From: Hyphomonas sp. TMED17
GTDB lineage: Bacteria; Pseudomonadota; Alphaproteobacteria; Caulobacterales; Hyphomonadaceae
Length of the DNA stretch: 64,000 nt
Direction of reading: 5' to 3'
Assembly: GCA_002172915.1 (NCBI GenBank)
Contig: NHBW01000006.1
Span: forward strand, 159,572-223,571
The position numbers were made by a program, and so were the translations under genes. Positions within the stretch are counted from its first letter, which is position 1, and each line of letters opens with the position of its first letter. Shown here piece after piece: positions 45,331 to 55,468 of the stretch. The notes below the pieces were generated by a model. The model saw only the letters and a list, made by a program, of their open reading frames with translations. It had not been told where the DNA came from and made no database searches.

Positions 45331-48120
45331 TTAACCACCAAATGATTTTGACAGACTGATTTTGAATGTCCGTCCAAATGGGTTGTGCGTGTATGGATCA
45401 TAGTTGAGATCAAACGCGGCGAATGGCGGATCTTCATCCGTTACATTCACAACACCCAGACCAAGATCGACACCCATTTCTTCTGAATACCAGTTGTAGA
45501 ACAGATCGATTGTTGTCTGACTGTCAATCGTGTCAGCAATGCCACCTGCCCGCTCATCTTCATAAGAATCGATGTGACGAAGAACACCACGGAAATTGTG
45601 CGCACCAACCGCATAATTTGCTGTCAGATTGGCTTTCCATTGTGGCATCGAACGCGAGAAATTCGACCGGTTGAACTGACCAACCCGGTCACTACCCGCA
45701 ATGTTTACGCCTTCGATGTTAAAGTCAGCGACGACATATTCCAGAACATAGGTGGTATCCAAGCCCAATGTCAGCTCGTTACCATTCATTTCAGAAACAT
45801 GCTCCAGACGCAGATCAATACCAGAGGTCTCGATATCTGGCCCGTTCACAACATTTGTCGAGATACGGGAGATTTCAGTCGCCTCGGGGCCGTCATTATC
45901 CGAATCGGTGAAGGTAATCCGGCTCAGAATGGAGTCATCATCCGTCGATGCGGTACCAAGTGCGGTAATCGCCGCGCCAACGATGCTGGCCTGCTCTTCA
46001 ACAATGATCGGATCCGAGAAGTCGAAGCTGTAATAGTCTACCGAACCGGAGAAACCATTATCATTATCGAACACGACACCCAGATTATAGCTGAAAGCCG
46101 ATTCTGGCGACAATTGGGCATTACCGAACTGATCCACCGCCTTAAAGGCAGAGGTTGGCAGCACAAGTTGCAGTGTCGTGACCGTACCAGACAATTGGTT
46201 CAGCGTTGGCCCCCGGAAGGAGGTTTGAGCCGAGCCCCGGAAAGCCAGATTATCGTTCACAGTATACTTGGCAGCAACCTTCGGATCGAAAGTTGAACCA
46301 ACTTCACTACCATAATCCTCGTAGCGTGCCGCAACCTGGATATCGAGATTATCATAAAGCGGGATCTGCAACTCGCCGAAGAGAGCGAAAATCGTCTGAT
46401 TTTCATCAGCGGGTGTTGTACCGGCCAGGAATGAGAATGGTCCGGTCCCACCTGGTCCGGGCGTCTGGGTCAGATCGGTGACCTGGTTTGGCACCACTTC
46501 ATAACTTTCGCGCCGGATCTGACCGCCGGCCGCCCATGACACCGCACCACCTTCAGCCTGCACGCTGCTCTGACCGGAGAAAACCGCATCAAAAACGAGC
46601 AAGTCGGTTGTGACCTCGGTACCATTAGCACCCGTCATCCACTCGGCCAGCGCAACAGAGTTGGCCAAATCCGCGTTGTAATTAGGATTGGTCGCACCAT
46701 TAATCGCGCCGACCGCAATAGCATTAGAGAACGGGTTGTAATATTCACAACCACCCTCACCGGCAACCGCGCCGGCTGGTGCAACGCCCGTAAGCGGATC
46801 AGCACAAACACCAAACCCGTTAAGCGCGGCACGCAGGCCACCAATCGAGGTGTCGTTTGTGGCCCGTGCACCTTCGGTCCGGCCATAGCTGAGCGCGACG
46901 TCATAATTGACACCATTTTCATACTCACCTGAAATCGAGCCGGAAAGTGAAAGCGTTTCATAGTTACGCTCGCCTTCCTGAGCACCCCCGGTTCCGGGGA
47001 AACCACCCCAGCCAAAGGCCCGGCCAATGAACAACAATGGTGCACCACTGAATGGCGATCCATTGTCGGCTTGATACTGGAGGTAGCCCGGATGGTCAGC
47101 CGGAACAACTTGGCCCGTAATCGACTGTGGCGGATAAGACGGTGATGTCTTCCAGCTTGGCACATCGATTTCAGAATAAAGCACTTCAAGGTGCAAATCT
47201 GCACCATTTATCTTTCGGTTATATTCCGAGAAAATCTTGAACTGCTCTTCTTCTTCAACCAGATTATCGAATTGGGTGAACTGGAAGCGGCAGAATGGTG
47301 CTTCTGTGCCGCCTAGAGCGGTACATCCGACATCGCCGATTGATCCGCCATTTCCCAAATCAACAAAATAGCCCGGATTTGACAGAGGTGACCAGCCACC
47401 GACGGGATTGTCCGCGAACGATGAGATCGCCCAGTCTTTTTCGAGAAGCGGCACTTCTTCGCGCTTTTGATACTCAACCGTTGTTACCCAGTTATAATCA
47501 TCACCCTGAAGACCATAACCTGCAGAAATACGATACTCGCCATCGCTGCCTTCAAAAGTGCTATAATCAGCCGATACTTCGAAGCCATCAAGATCGTCAC
47601 GCGTAATGAAGTTCACAACGCCGGCAATCGCATCCGATCCATAAACCGCTGCCGCACCATCTTTCAGGACTTCCAGCCGACCAATAGCCGCTGACGGGAT
47701 ATTGTTTGTGTTGACAAACAGCTGTGCCTGCTCTCCGATGCCATAAGGCGAAAAGACCTGACGGCGGCCATTAACAAGAACGAGGGTCCGGGCAGGGCCA
47801 AGACCTCTGAGGTTAATGTTGGAGGTGCCTTCGAGACCATTGGAGGCAAACTGATTAGTTTGCCCGTCAGTACCCGAGGATGGCCCAAGATTCTTGATCA
47901 AGTCGGTAACCGTCGGGTTACCCTCAAGACGCAAATCCTGTGCTGTCAGCACATCGACCGGTAGCGCCGCATCTTCCGGTGTTCCGGCAATCGCCGAACC
48001 GGTCACAGTGATGGATTGCTGAACAAGGGCATCATCACCCCCATCCTGCGCATAGGCGGCCCCGCTTGCGGCGAGCGCCACAAGTGAAACGCTGCTAATT
48101 AGCGCTTTTTCTAGCTTCAT
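45331..48120 (-). CDS. TonB-dependent outer-membrane receptor
   Basis: A 929-residue receptor. The signal peptide ends at AAYAQ (about residue 25). The mature start holds SITVTGSAI, a TonB-box-like segment, followed by the plug: VTDLIKNLGPSSG, NINLRGLGPARTLVLVNGRR and AAIGRLEVLKDGAAAVYGSDAIAGVVNFITR in two parts. The 22-strand barrel ends with GRTFKISLSKSFGG, a terminal Phe nearby as usual. The ligand is unknown; this type in Caulobacter-like bacteria often takes up oligosaccharides or other nutrients. GGAGG precedes the ATG closely. Confidence 0.93.
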   Translation of the reverse strand: MKLEKALISSVSLVALAASGAAYAQDGGDDALVQQSITVTGSAIAGTPEDAALPVDVLTAQDLRLEGNPTVTDLIKNLGPSSGTDGQTNQFASNGLEGTSNINLRGLGPARTLVLVNGRRQVFSPYGIGEQAQLFVNTNNIPSAAIGRLEVLKDGAAAVYGSDAIAGVVNFITRDDLDGFEVSADYSTFEGSDGEYRISAGYGLQGDDYNWVTTVEYQKREEVPLLEKDWAISSFADNPVGGWSPLSNPGYFVDLGNGGSIGDVGCTALGGTEAPFCRFQFTQFDNLVEEEEQFKIFSEYNRKINGADLHLEVLYSEIDVPSWKTSPSYPPQSITGQVVPADHPGYLQYQADNGSPFSGAPLLFIGRAFGWGGFPGTGGAQEGERNYETLSLSGSISGEYENGVNYDVALSYGRTEGARATNDTSIGGLRAALNGFGVCADPLTGVAPAGAVAGEGGCEYYNPFSNAIAVGAINGATNPNYNADLANSVALAEWMTGANGTEVTTDLLVFDAVFSGQSSVQAEGGAVSWAAGGQIRRESYEVVPNQVTDLTQTPGPGGTGPFSFLAGTTPADENQTIFALFGELQIPLYDNLDIQVAARYEDYGSEVGSTFDPKVAAKYTVNDNLAFRGSAQTSFRGPTLNQLSGTVTTLQLVLPTSAFKAVDQFGNAQLSPESAFSYNLGVVFDNDNGFSGSVDYYSFDFSDPIIVEEQASIVGAAITALGTASTDDDSILSRITFTDSDNDGPEATEISRISTNVVNGPDIETSGIDLRLEHVSEMNGNELTLGLDTTYVLEYVVADFNIEGVNIAGSDRVGQFNRSNFSRSMPQWKANLTANYAVGAHNFRGVLRHIDSYEDERAGGIADTIDSQTTIDLFYNWYSEEMGVDLGLGVVNVTDEDPPFAAFDLNYDPYTHNPFGRTFKISLSKSFGG

Positions 48121-48221
48121 TATTTCCTCCGTTTACAATATTGCTGGGTGCTTCAAGGCACTTTTTTGATCCAGCTTTGACCACCCTATTGCCATATTGA
48201 AGTTCGAAAAGCCCCCGTTAA

Positions 48222-48236
48222 TGCTGCAACGCACAA
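48222..48236. promoter_or_regulatory. Candidate TGC-N3-GCA operator between TonB receptor and selO
   Basis: TGCTGCAACGCACAA (complement TTGTGCGTTGCAGCA) has the core TGC-GTT-GCA and matches the site at 26360-26375 in 13 of 15 positions. It lies about 102 bases upstream of the receptor start and 104 bases before selO, so it could act on either. Confidence 0.35.
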
Positions 48237-48339
48237 TAAAGCCGGCAGACCTCTGCTCGAACGCCGATAGGCAAGCCAATCACTCCCACAAAAACCGTCA
48301 CAAAATCGCAATAACTCTTATGCGAGACAAGGAAACCCA

Positions 48340-49749
48340 ATGAATTTGCCAATCCTAGAGATCTCCGATTCCTTCGCAGATGCAGCAATACCGGCTGGTT
48401 TTTCATCAAAAGTGTTGCGATATCGCAACACTTTGTGGGACACACAGATTGGATTAGCCGATTTGTCGGACGCTGACTGGCTCGGACATTTCGGCGATTT
48501 CAACCCGCTACCTGATAATCTCGAATCACCATTGGCGATGCGCTATCACGGTCACCAGTTTCATGTATACAACCCCGATCTCGGCGATGGTCGCGGCTTT
48601 CTATTTGCCCAGATGCAGGATGCTCGCAAACGCTGGCTGGATCTCGGCACCAAGGGATCTGGTCAGACCCTTTGGTCACGGCAAGGCGATGGCCGTTTGA
48701 CACTGAAGGGCGGCGTTCGCGAAGTTCTCGCCGCGCTATACTTGGAGGCTCTCGGCGTTAATACCTCCAAAGCTTTCAGCCTGATCGAAACCGGCGAGCA
48801 GTTGCATCGTAATGACGAACCATCGCCGGCCCGCTCTAGCGTACTGGTCCGCCTCTCCCATAGCCATATCCGGTTCGGCACATTCCAGCGCGCTTCCTAT
48901 TACGATGACAAGGCGGCCATGGCCGCACTCGTCCGGCATACGATCAGTCATTATTACCGAGAGTGCGAGGATGAAGCTTTGGGTCATGCTGTGCCGGCGC
49001 TGTATGAACGGATTTGTGAACGTACCGCGCAAATGATCGGACAATGGATGGCTGTCGGATTCGTTCACGGCGTTATGAACACTGATAATTTCAACATTAC
49101 CGGCGAAACGTTCGATTTTGGTCCGTGGCGGTTTCTCGAGCGCAGCGATCCGAACTTTACCGCCGCCTATTTTGACCAGAATGGTCTATACCGGTTTGGC
49201 CGTCAGCCAACACAGGGCTTGTGGGCTTTGCAGCAGCTCGGCGGCGCTCTCAGCCTGCTCGTGGATCAGGACCAGCTCACCGCAGGGCTCGGCATCTATA
49301 CACCCGCCTATCAAGCAAGCTTTGCCGGTCAGACCCTCGCCCTGCTCGGCCTGCAACCCGGCCCGACCCTGCGAGACGATCTGTTATGGCTACAAGACCT
49401 TTACACCTGGATGACCGAGGCCCAGCCCGGCTGGGCACAATTCTTCCATGACTGGATGGGCGGCGAGGCAAGTGCAGCGCGCGCCGCCGACAGCCCGCAA
49501 GCCGCACTCTACCAAACCGATAGTTTCAACAAAATAAGAGCAGGCTTCGATGCCCGCTCCAGCTTGAACACCGACCGGCTTGAGCATGATTATTTCCAAT
49601 CGCCAACGCCGGTAAGTCTGGTTTTTGAAGATGTCGAACAGCTCTGGCAAGCAATAGTCGAGAGCGATGACTGGTCACGCTTCGAACAAATATGCAGCCA
49701 CATTGAAAGTGCCCGGCAAGCCTATGGTCTAGACATGCTGTCGTCCTGA
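48340..49749 (+). CDS. selO: Protein adenylyltransferase SelO
   Basis: A 469-residue pseudokinase-fold enzyme that transfers AMP from ATP to protein hydroxyls. RYHGHQFHVYNPDLGDGRGF lies near residue 68, followed by DLGTKGSGQTLWSR, GVREVLAALYLEALG, and the metal motif GVMNTDNFNITG with FDFGPWRF. The product is a little shorter than E. coli SelO and lacks the common AxPTPV start, so it belongs to a divergent branch. AAGGAAA precedes the ATG. A 26-bp perfect palindrome lies in codons 24-32. Confidence 0.9.
   Translation: MNLPILEISDSFADAAIPAGFSSKVLRYRNTLWDTQIGLADLSDADWLGHFGDFNPLPDNLESPLAMRYHGHQFHVYNPDLGDGRGFLFAQMQDARKRWLDLGTKGSGQTLWSRQGDGRLTLKGGVREVLAALYLEALGVNTSKAFSLIETGEQLHRNDEPSPARSSVLVRLSHSHIRFGTFQRASYYDDKAAMAALVRHTISHYYRECEDEALGHAVPALYERICERTAQMIGQWMAVGFVHGVMNTDNFNITGETFDFGPWRFLERSDPNFTAAYFDQNGLYRFGRQPTQGLWALQQLGGALSLLVDQDQLTAGLGIYTPAYQASFAGQTLALLGLQPGPTLRDDLLWLQDLYTWMTEAQPGWAQFFHDWMGGEASAARAADSPQAALYQTDSFNKIRAGFDARSSLNTDRLEHDYFQSPTPVSLVFEDVEQLWQAIVESDDWSRFEQICSHIESARQAYGLDMLSS
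48409..48434. repeat. 26-bp perfect palindrome inside selO
   Basis: The half-site AAAGTGTTGCGAT (48409-48421) is followed directly by its exact reverse complement (48422-48434) with no spacer. It encodes part of SKVLRYRNTLW near the SelO N-terminus. The flanking bases break the symmetry. Confidence 0.9.
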
Positions 49750-49842
49750 TGCGGACGTGTGCGCGACTACGCCGCAGGCGCTTTAGGTGACACGCGCCAT
49801 GGCGTGACCTATAAACTGACCATCCCATTGGAGGACCCGAAG

Positions 49843-51528
49843 ATGGACGGCATGAGCGACGTAAAACCTCTCGGCATCATCGACAATCTGACGACACAGA
49901 TGGCAGCAGCCGTTGCTTCACTCGATGAGTATAAAGCACTCGCCAGGGTTCGTATAAGCGAAACATTGGCGCCGGGCGGCAAAGTCGACCGCGCTGCGAT
50001 GGAAACCCACCAGCATATCGCGCACGGCTTTGCATGGATTGTGACTTATGTCGAAACGCTCCGCGAAACCGCCAATTGGGCATCACGTCTCGAGGCCGAT
50101 GGGAAATTTGGTGATATCGAAGCCCTGCTCTCGCAAATCCTGTTTGCGGAATATTGTGCACAGATGAATGGCGGTGTTCCGATGAACCAGGGCGAAACCA
50201 TCCGGCCGTCCGATCTTGGCCTTGCCGGAAGTGACCTCGACCCGCTGTCCTCACCGGCCATCCGCCAGTTCGTCCTCCATGGTAAAAGTCCCGCCGCAAT
50301 GGCGGCAGCCGCCAGCATGCTGCCCGACAGCTTGTCCCGGGCGACTGTTGAAAATACTGGTCTCGACGAAACCCTCGACATGGTCAGGGATCAGTTCCGT
50401 CGCTACGCCGATGACCGCATCATTCCACATGCCCATCAATGGCACTTGGATAATGCCTATATTCCAATGGATGTCGTTTCGGAAATGGCCGATCTCGGCG
50501 TATTTGGCCTGACAATACCCGAGGCGTTTGGCGGGCTTGGCATGGGCAAGACCGCAATGTGCGTTGTCTCCGAGGAGTTAAGCCGCGGTTATATTGGTAC
50601 CGGGTCGCTGAGCACACGGTCCGAAATCGCCGCAGAGCTAATTCTGATCGGCGGTACCGAGCAGCAGAAAACTCGCTTCCTGCCGGCTATTGCGAGCGGA
50701 GAAATCCTGCCGACAGCTGTTTTCACCGAACCGAATACAGGCTCCGACCTTGGCGCCTTGCGAACCCGCGCCGAACGGGATGGCGAAACTTATAAAATTA
50801 CCGGTAACAAAACATGGATTACGCACCCTGTTCGGGCCGACCTGATGACAGTTCTCGCCCGTACAGATCCGGCCACAGACAATTTTTCTGGGCTGTCGAT
50901 GTTTCTGGCAGAAAAACCCCGCGGGACGGACGCAGAGCCGTTTCCAGCCGATGGCATGACGGGTGGCGAGATCGAGGTGCTTGGCTATCGCGGGATGAAG
51001 GAATACGAAATTGGCTTTGACGCATTTCCTGTTCCGGCACTGAACCTGTTGGGCGAAACCGAAGGCATGGGCTTCAAGCACCTGATGGCAACCTTCGAAA
51101 GTGCCCGTATTCAAACCGCAGCCCGAGCGGTTGGCGTCGCCCAGAACGCATTTGAGCTTGGCCTGCAATACGCACTGGACCGCGCGCAATTCGGCCAGCC
51201 GATTTTCAATTTCCCACGCGTCTCCAACAAGCTGGTAATGATGGCTGCGGAAATCGTAGGCATCCGGCAATTGACCTATTATTCGGCCCGCCAGAAGGAT
51301 GATGATAAACGCTGTGATCTGGAAGCCGGGATGGCAAAGCTGCTCGCGGCGCGCGCAGCCTGGGCAGCTGCGGACAATGCGCTCCAGATTCATGGCGGCA
51401 ACGGATTCGCACTCGAATATCCGATCAGCCGGGTGCTACAGGATGCCAGAATCCTCAACATCTTCGAGGGCGCAGGTGAAGTGCAGGCCATGGTCATCGC
51501 AAGACGGGTCATCAGCGCCGCAAATTAG
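49843..51528 (+). CDS. mcd: Methylsuccinyl-CoA dehydrogenase (acyl-CoA dehydrogenase with long N-terminus)
   Basis: A 561-residue FAD enzyme. The C-terminal about 390 residues are acyl-CoA dehydrogenase: PTAVFTEPNTGSDLGALRT, YKITGNKTWITHPVRADLM and QIHGGNGFALEYPISRVLQD in two parts. The extra N-terminal about 170 residues (THQHIAHGFAWIVTYVETLR, FAEYCAQMNGGVPMNQGE) match those of (2S)-methylsuccinyl-CoA dehydrogenase, which oxidises methylsuccinyl-CoA to mesaconyl-CoA in the ethylmalonyl-CoA pathway. GGAGG lies eight bases before the ATG at 49843; an earlier frame from 49759 is less likely. Confidence 0.88.
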   Translation: MDGMSDVKPLGIIDNLTTQMAAAVASLDEYKALARVRISETLAPGGKVDRAAMETHQHIAHGFAWIVTYVETLRETANWASRLEADGKFGDIEALLSQILFAEYCAQMNGGVPMNQGETIRPSDLGLAGSDLDPLSSPAIRQFVLHGKSPAAMAAAASMLPDSLSRATVENTGLDETLDMVRDQFRRYADDRIIPHAHQWHLDNAYIPMDVVSEMADLGVFGLTIPEAFGGLGMGKTAMCVVSEELSRGYIGTGSLSTRSEIAAELILIGGTEQQKTRFLPAIASGEILPTAVFTEPNTGSDLGALRTRAERDGETYKITGNKTWITHPVRADLMTVLARTDPATDNFSGLSMFLAEKPRGTDAEPFPADGMTGGEIEVLGYRGMKEYEIGFDAFPVPALNLLGETEGMGFKHLMATFESARIQTAARAVGVAQNAFELGLQYALDRAQFGQPIFNFPRVSNKLVMMAAEIVGIRQLTYYSARQKDDDKRCDLEAGMAKLLAARAAWAAADNALQIHGGNGFALEYPISRVLQDARILNIFEGAGEVQAMVIARRVISAAN

Positions 51529-51662
51529 CCCGCTATCAGACCTTGACACCGGAGCGCTGATCCGGTTTAGGCAGCTATCAATACGGGATGGTGTGGAACT
51601 GCCGTCGTAATCGTGGGCCGCTGATAAGGTCCACCAGTCCACGTCAATAATTGGATATGCAT

Positions 51663-52280
51663 ATGTCACGTCGTCATTCGGCTAAGTATAAAATTGATCG
51701 TCGCGTTGGAGAGAATATCTGGGGTCGCCCGAAGTCTCCGTTTAACAAACGCCCCAACAAGCCCGGCCAGCACGGTCCAAACCGTCGCGCAAAAGTCTCT
51801 GACTATGGCATGCAGTTGATGGCCAAGCAGAAACTGAAATTCTATTATGGCGACATCACGGAAAAGCAGTTCCGTAAAACCTTTGATGAAGCCTCACGGC
51901 GTCGCGGGAATACGGCCCAGAACCTTATCGGGCTGTTAGAATCCCGCCTCGATGCTTTCGTCTACCGGTCGAAATTCGCACCAACAATTTTTGCATCACG
52001 CCAGTTCGTCAATCACGGTCATGTCACCGTCAATGGCGTAAAAACAAATATCGGTTCATACCGGCTCAAGCCCGGCGATATTGTTCAGGTTCGCGAGAAA
52101 TCGCGCAATATGGCTTTGGTACTAGAAGCACTCGGCTCGCCAGAGCGGGATCTGCCGGATTATATCGAAGTCGACCCGAAAGCGATGTCGGCAACTTTTG
52201 TCCGCCTGCCGGAACTCTCCGACGTGCCTTACCCGGTGCAAATGGAGCCGGCGCAAGTGGTCGAATATTATTCATCATAG
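51663..52280 (+). CDS. rpsD: 30S ribosomal protein uS4
   Basis: A 205-residue primary 16S rRNA-binding protein. [20 protein letters not shown] is the alphaproteobacterial start, [20 protein letters not shown] follows, and the S4 RNA-binding domain has [20 protein letters not shown] and [20 protein letters not shown]. The ATG at 51663 gives the standard length; an in-frame start at 51651 would add four residues. It converges on rpmE with a shared terminator between. Confidence 0.96.
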   Translation: MSRRHSAKYKIDRRVGENIWGRPKSPFNKRPNKPGQHGPNRRAKVSDYGMQLMAKQKLKFYYGDITEKQFRKTFDEASRRRGNTAQNLIGLLESRLDAFVYRSKFAPTIFASRQFVNHGHVTVNGVKTNIGSYRLKPGDIVQVREKSRNMALVLEALGSPERDLPDYIEVDPKAMSATFVRLPELSDVPYPVQMEPAQVVEYYSS

Positions 52281-52314
52281 GCCACGCTTCGACAGCCTGT
52301 CATATTACACAATC

Positions 52315-52343
52315 AAAACCGCGCCGGACCGGCGCGGGTTTTT
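52315..52343. terminator. Bidirectional terminator between rpsD and rpmE
   Basis: AAAACC-GCGCCGG, a single A, then CCGGCGC-GGGTTTT form a strong stem with one bulged base. It is followed by T-runs on both strands (GGGTTTTTG on plus, GGTTTTGATTG on minus), so it can end rpsD and the convergent rpmE. Confidence 0.85.
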
Positions 52344-52381
52344 GTTTATACTGGCTGACACCGCTGCGAGGCGTCGTGCGG

Positions 52382-52600
52382 CTACATAAAGCCCTTAAAT
52401 TTGTCGTTGAAACGCGACACACGGCCACCTCTATCGAGACCCGAATTCGCGTTACCCGTCCAGGCCGGGTGAGACGTCGGGTCGATATCGAGGACCAGTC
52501 GGTCGCCTTCTTTGCCCCAGGTCGAGCGTGTCTGATATTCCGTACCATCGGTCATAACGATGGTAATCATATGATAATCGGGATGGCCTTCGGCTTTCAT
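52382..52600 (-). CDS. rpmE: 50S ribosomal protein bL31
   Basis: A 72-residue ribosomal protein. [19 protein letters not shown] and the segment [20 protein letters not shown] with SHPAWTG are the alphaproteobacterial L31 signatures. The zinc-binding cysteines of the other L31 class are absent, as usual in this group. Confidence 0.93.
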   Translation of the reverse strand: MKAEGHPDYHMITIVMTDGTEYQTRSTWGKEGDRLVLDIDPTSHPAWTGNANSGLDRGGRVSRFNDKFKGFM

Positions 52601-52714
52601 CGTCGTGTCCTATTCAATCTGCATGACCATGTCCGACGGTCACGATTATTAGAAAAAAGCGTCTCTATCCGATTGCTATTGATTGGGCAAGACACAGAGT
52701 CAGACTCATCAAAA

Positions 52715-53401
52715 CTAACTGCGCGTCGGCCGCAAATAATCTGACACCGCCGTCGTATCAGCCTGATCCTGCCGATAAGTTGAAATTGCCAGACTGATCC
52801 AGATGATATGAAAACATACGCCGGCCAGTAGGGCGAGCCAGCCCGGCAAAGGACCGATATGCGCCCGCTCGAAAAACTCGGCCCATGTGCTCACATCATC
52901 AGGATGAATGCTGATTTTAGCGAAATACGCCAAGCCCTGAATCGCAAATATAGCGCCATAGTTCCGCCTTAGCCGCCGTCCAATGGCCCGCCGCGAACTT
53001 ATCCTGTGCTGCGGGCTGATATAGTCTTCCGAAAGCAAATGTCCGCGGTCCTGCGGAACCGATATCGGCTTGCCACGCAAGATCGGGACATAAATTGCCA
53101 ACTCAATCATCCGCGCGCGAAATTTCCAGACCGAAAAATAACGATATCGCCACGCTTCAAGAATAAGGAACATAATTGTCAGCATACCGACCAGAACAAT
53201 TGGCAGAGCCGAAGCCTTGGTCGTTGCAAAACTTACCGACAAAGCAATACCGGTTGAGACAACAGCCCAGTTTGTTGTGGCATCGAAGCGCTGACGCCAG
53301 GTCGTCGAGCGATAGACTTCGGCGCGATAAAGGTGCGCCAGGGACCCGGCTTCGGACGAACCCAAGGCCGTTACAACCTCGGTATCATCCAGTTTAGTCA
53401 T
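52715..53401 (-). CDS. DUF2270 membrane protein
   Basis: A 228-residue protein matching DUF2270: LAHLYRAEVYRSTTWRQRFD then TTNWAVVSTGIALS and LEAWRYRYFSVWKFRARMIE near residue 87. Hydrophobic segments lie at about 45-62, 66-82, and 185-210. Function unknown. It stands alone between rpmE and the GNAT gene. Confidence 0.75.
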   Translation of the reverse strand: MTKLDDTEVVTALGSSEAGSLAHLYRAEVYRSTTWRQRFDATTNWAVVSTGIALSVSFATTKASALPIVLVGMLTIMFLILEAWRYRYFSVWKFRARMIELAIYVPILRGKPISVPQDRGHLLSEDYISPQHRISSRRAIGRRLRRNYGAIFAIQGLAYFAKISIHPDDVSTWAEFFERAHIGPLPGWLALLAGVCFHIIWISLAISTYRQDQADTTAVSDYLRPTRS

Positions 53402-53460
53402 TTTCGATTTATAGCCACCTCACCAAAAAAAGCAGCAACAAAATCCAACAAATTTAACGC

Positions 53461-54003
53461 CTAAAGCATTTTCCTCATCCGAATGATCGGAACCGACACC
53501 GCGTCATCATAAACAACCGAGACATCCTCAATGACAGCATAACCGCAAGCACGGTACAAAGGGGCACCCAGCGCAGTTGACCCCATCTCGGCCGCTTTAA
53601 AACCTTCCGATCTCGCCGCCTGTTCCGCCAGATCCAGAAGTCTGCGCCCAATCCCTTGCCGGACACGTTCAGGATGCGTGTACATGGCCCGGATTTTGGC
53701 CGGTTCGGTTGCCGGGTCGGCAAGTGTCTCGTCACGATTGGCACTCGCATCACCACCAAACAGGGTCCGCCGTCGGGACCACCCGCCACACCCCACCAGA
53801 TGATTGCCGTCAAACACAACAAAATAAGTCTGGTCCGCAATCAACCCCGTATCAAGTCCCATACTATCAGCCGAGCGTCGGACCTGCTCCGGGGTCAGAA
53901 ACCGCGGCAGCAAAACCTGCATCGAGACCGCCATAAGCTGGCAAATCGCATTAGTATCCTGAATTTCAGCCAGACGGACCAGATAGTCGGCGGCTCGGCT
54001 CAT
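53461..54003 (-). CDS. GNAT N-acetyltransferase
   Basis: A 180-residue GNAT. The acetyl-CoA loop is [20 protein letters not shown] near residues 113-132 and [17 protein letters not shown] is the central sheet; the tail ends [11 protein letters not shown]. The start overlaps the queF stop (ATGA, 54003-54000). Substrate unknown. Confidence 0.85.
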   Translation of the reverse strand: MSRAADYLVRLAEIQDTNAICQLMAVSMQVLLPRFLTPEQVRRSADSMGLDTGLIADQTYFVVFDGNHLVGCGGWSRRRTLFGGDASANRDETLADPATEPAKIRAMYTHPERVRQGIGRRLLDLAEQAARSEGFKAAEMGSTALGAPLYRACGYAVIEDVSVVYDDAVSVPIIRMRKML

Positions 54004-54467
54004 CCACGCCCTCGATAGGGTGCAACACCGGTTTCTGGCACGTACAGTCCGTCCGGAATGGCCGAAGACTGCCAGAAAACATCGATCGGAATCCCGCCGC
54101 GAGGATACCAGTATCCGGAAATCCGGATCCAGCGAGGGTCGAGCAGCTCAGCAACCGTCTTGCCGACACGGATCGTACAATCCTCGTGAAAGGCGCCATG
54201 ATTGCGAAAACTGGTCAGGAACAGTTTCAAACTCTTGCTTTCAACCAACCAGTCGGCCGGAGCATAATCGATAACCAGATGGGCGAAATCGGGTTGTCCG
54301 GTAACCGGACAAAGCGATGTGAATTCAGGGCAGACGAACCGTGCCAGATACAGCGTATCGGCATGTGGATTGGCAACCCGCTCGAGCTCGGCCTGCTCGG
54401 GGGATGACGGCGCGGCGATTTGCTGCCCGAGCTGATCCAGATTTTCGTAAATGTTGCGATCCGTCAT
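54000..54467 (-). CDS. queF: NADPH-dependent preQ0 reductase QueF
   Basis: A 155-residue type I enzyme that reduces 7-cyano-7-deazaguanine to preQ1 in queuosine synthesis. The active-site Cys53 and Asp60 lie in [14 protein letters not shown], and the QueF motif [20 protein letters not shown] follows. It overlaps the exchanger gene by one base (TAATG) and the GNAT gene by four. Other queuosine genes are not in the window. Confidence 0.93.
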   Translation of the reverse strand: MTDRNIYENLDQLGQQIAAPSSPEQAELERVANPHADTLYLARFVCPEFTSLCPVTGQPDFAHLVIDYAPADWLVESKSLKLFLTSFRNHGAFHEDCTIRVGKTVAELLDPRWIRISGYWYPRGGIPIDVFWQSSAIPDGLYVPETGVAPYRGRG

Positions 54468-55468
54468 TATGCAACTCCGAGGCCTGACAATAGCCCGTAT
54501 CTTAAGGCCACATATAAGCCATATCCGATCAAAAAGACCAAGCCCTCCAATCGCCCAATCCGTTTGCGGACAAAGGCAAAAAATCCAAGCAGAAGGACCG
54601 ATGCAGCAAGGACGACAATATCCATCGCAGCAACCAAACTGACCGGTTCTGACCGGCCGGCGACCTCGACCATTACCGAAAATGGATAAATAATTGCCGA
54701 CAGACCCAGTATGCTGAGGATATTGAAAATATTAGACCCAAGGACATTCCCCAGGGCAACATCGGCCTTACCCTTACGGGCCGCCACCAAAGACGTCACC
54801 AGCTCCGGCAGGCTCGTGCCAATCGCCAGAACAGAAATGCCAATAACAGTTTCTGAAACGCCGAGACTGCGCGCTGCAATTGTCCCGCCATCAACCAAAA
54901 ACCGGGCCCCCAGAACTACACCGCAAATACCGACAACCGTCAGAGCAACTGCCAGCCACAAAGGGTCCCCGGCCTCGACAAGACTCGCCTCGTCACCATG
55001 TAGATCGCCGGCAGCGCCATTTTGCCTGTGGTCGAGAATGATCGAGCCGACGAGGTAAGCCAGCAGCATCGAAAACATTGCGATACCAACCGTGCGGGTA
55101 AACATATCCAGCCATAACACCAGCATCAGCGCAATCGTTGCGAGCACCATGCAGGTTGCGTCACGCGCAAGTGATTTTGGCGACGTGATAATTGGCGCAA
55201 CCACGGCAGCCGCACCCAGCACGAGGAGGACATTCGCAATATTCGAGCCGATCACATTGCCGACGGACAGGCCAACGGCGTCTGTGCTTAAGGCCCGCAG
55301 GCTCGTCACAAGTTCCGGCAGGCTTGTTCCGAAGCCGATAAGGGTCAAACCGATAATCAGTTCCGACAAGCCGAAACGGCGAGCAATGCTGACCGACCCG
55401 CGCACAAGCCCTTCACCTCCGATATAAAGAAGGAATAGTCCCGCAACAATTAATAAGGCCGTCATCAT
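54467..55468 (-). CDS. Calcium/sodium exchanger (CaCA family)
   Basis: A 333-residue inner-membrane antiporter. The two alpha-repeats are visible: [15 protein letters not shown] with [16 protein letters not shown] in the first half, and [19 protein letters not shown] with [16 protein letters not shown] in the second. About ten hydrophobic segments. It resembles YrbG-type exchangers. Function is Na+ or H+ driven Ca2+ efflux. It leads a coupled run to queF and GNAT. Confidence 0.92.
   Translation of the reverse strand: MMTALLIVAGLFLLYIGGEGLVRGSVSIARRFGLSELIIGLTLIGFGTSLPELVTSLRALSTDAVGLSVGNVIGSNIANVLLVLGAAAVVAPIITSPKSLARDATCMVLATIALMLVLWLDMFTRTVGIAMFSMLLAYLVGSIILDHRQNGAAGDLHGDEASLVEAGDPLWLAVALTVVGICGVVLGARFLVDGGTIAARSLGVSETVIGISVLAIGTSLPELVTSLVAARKGKADVALGNVLGSNIFNILSILGLSAIIYPFSVMVEVAGRSEPVSLVAAMDIVVLAASVLLLGFFAFVRKRIGRLEGLVFLIGYGLYVALRYGLLSGLGVA

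Noticed and set aside
45574-46296. Plus-strand frame of 240 codons
   Set aside because: It is antisense to the TonB receptor barrel and has no ribosome site or family.
50638-51393. Minus-strand frame of 251 codons
   Set aside because: It is antisense to mcd, whose conserved motifs occupy the region.
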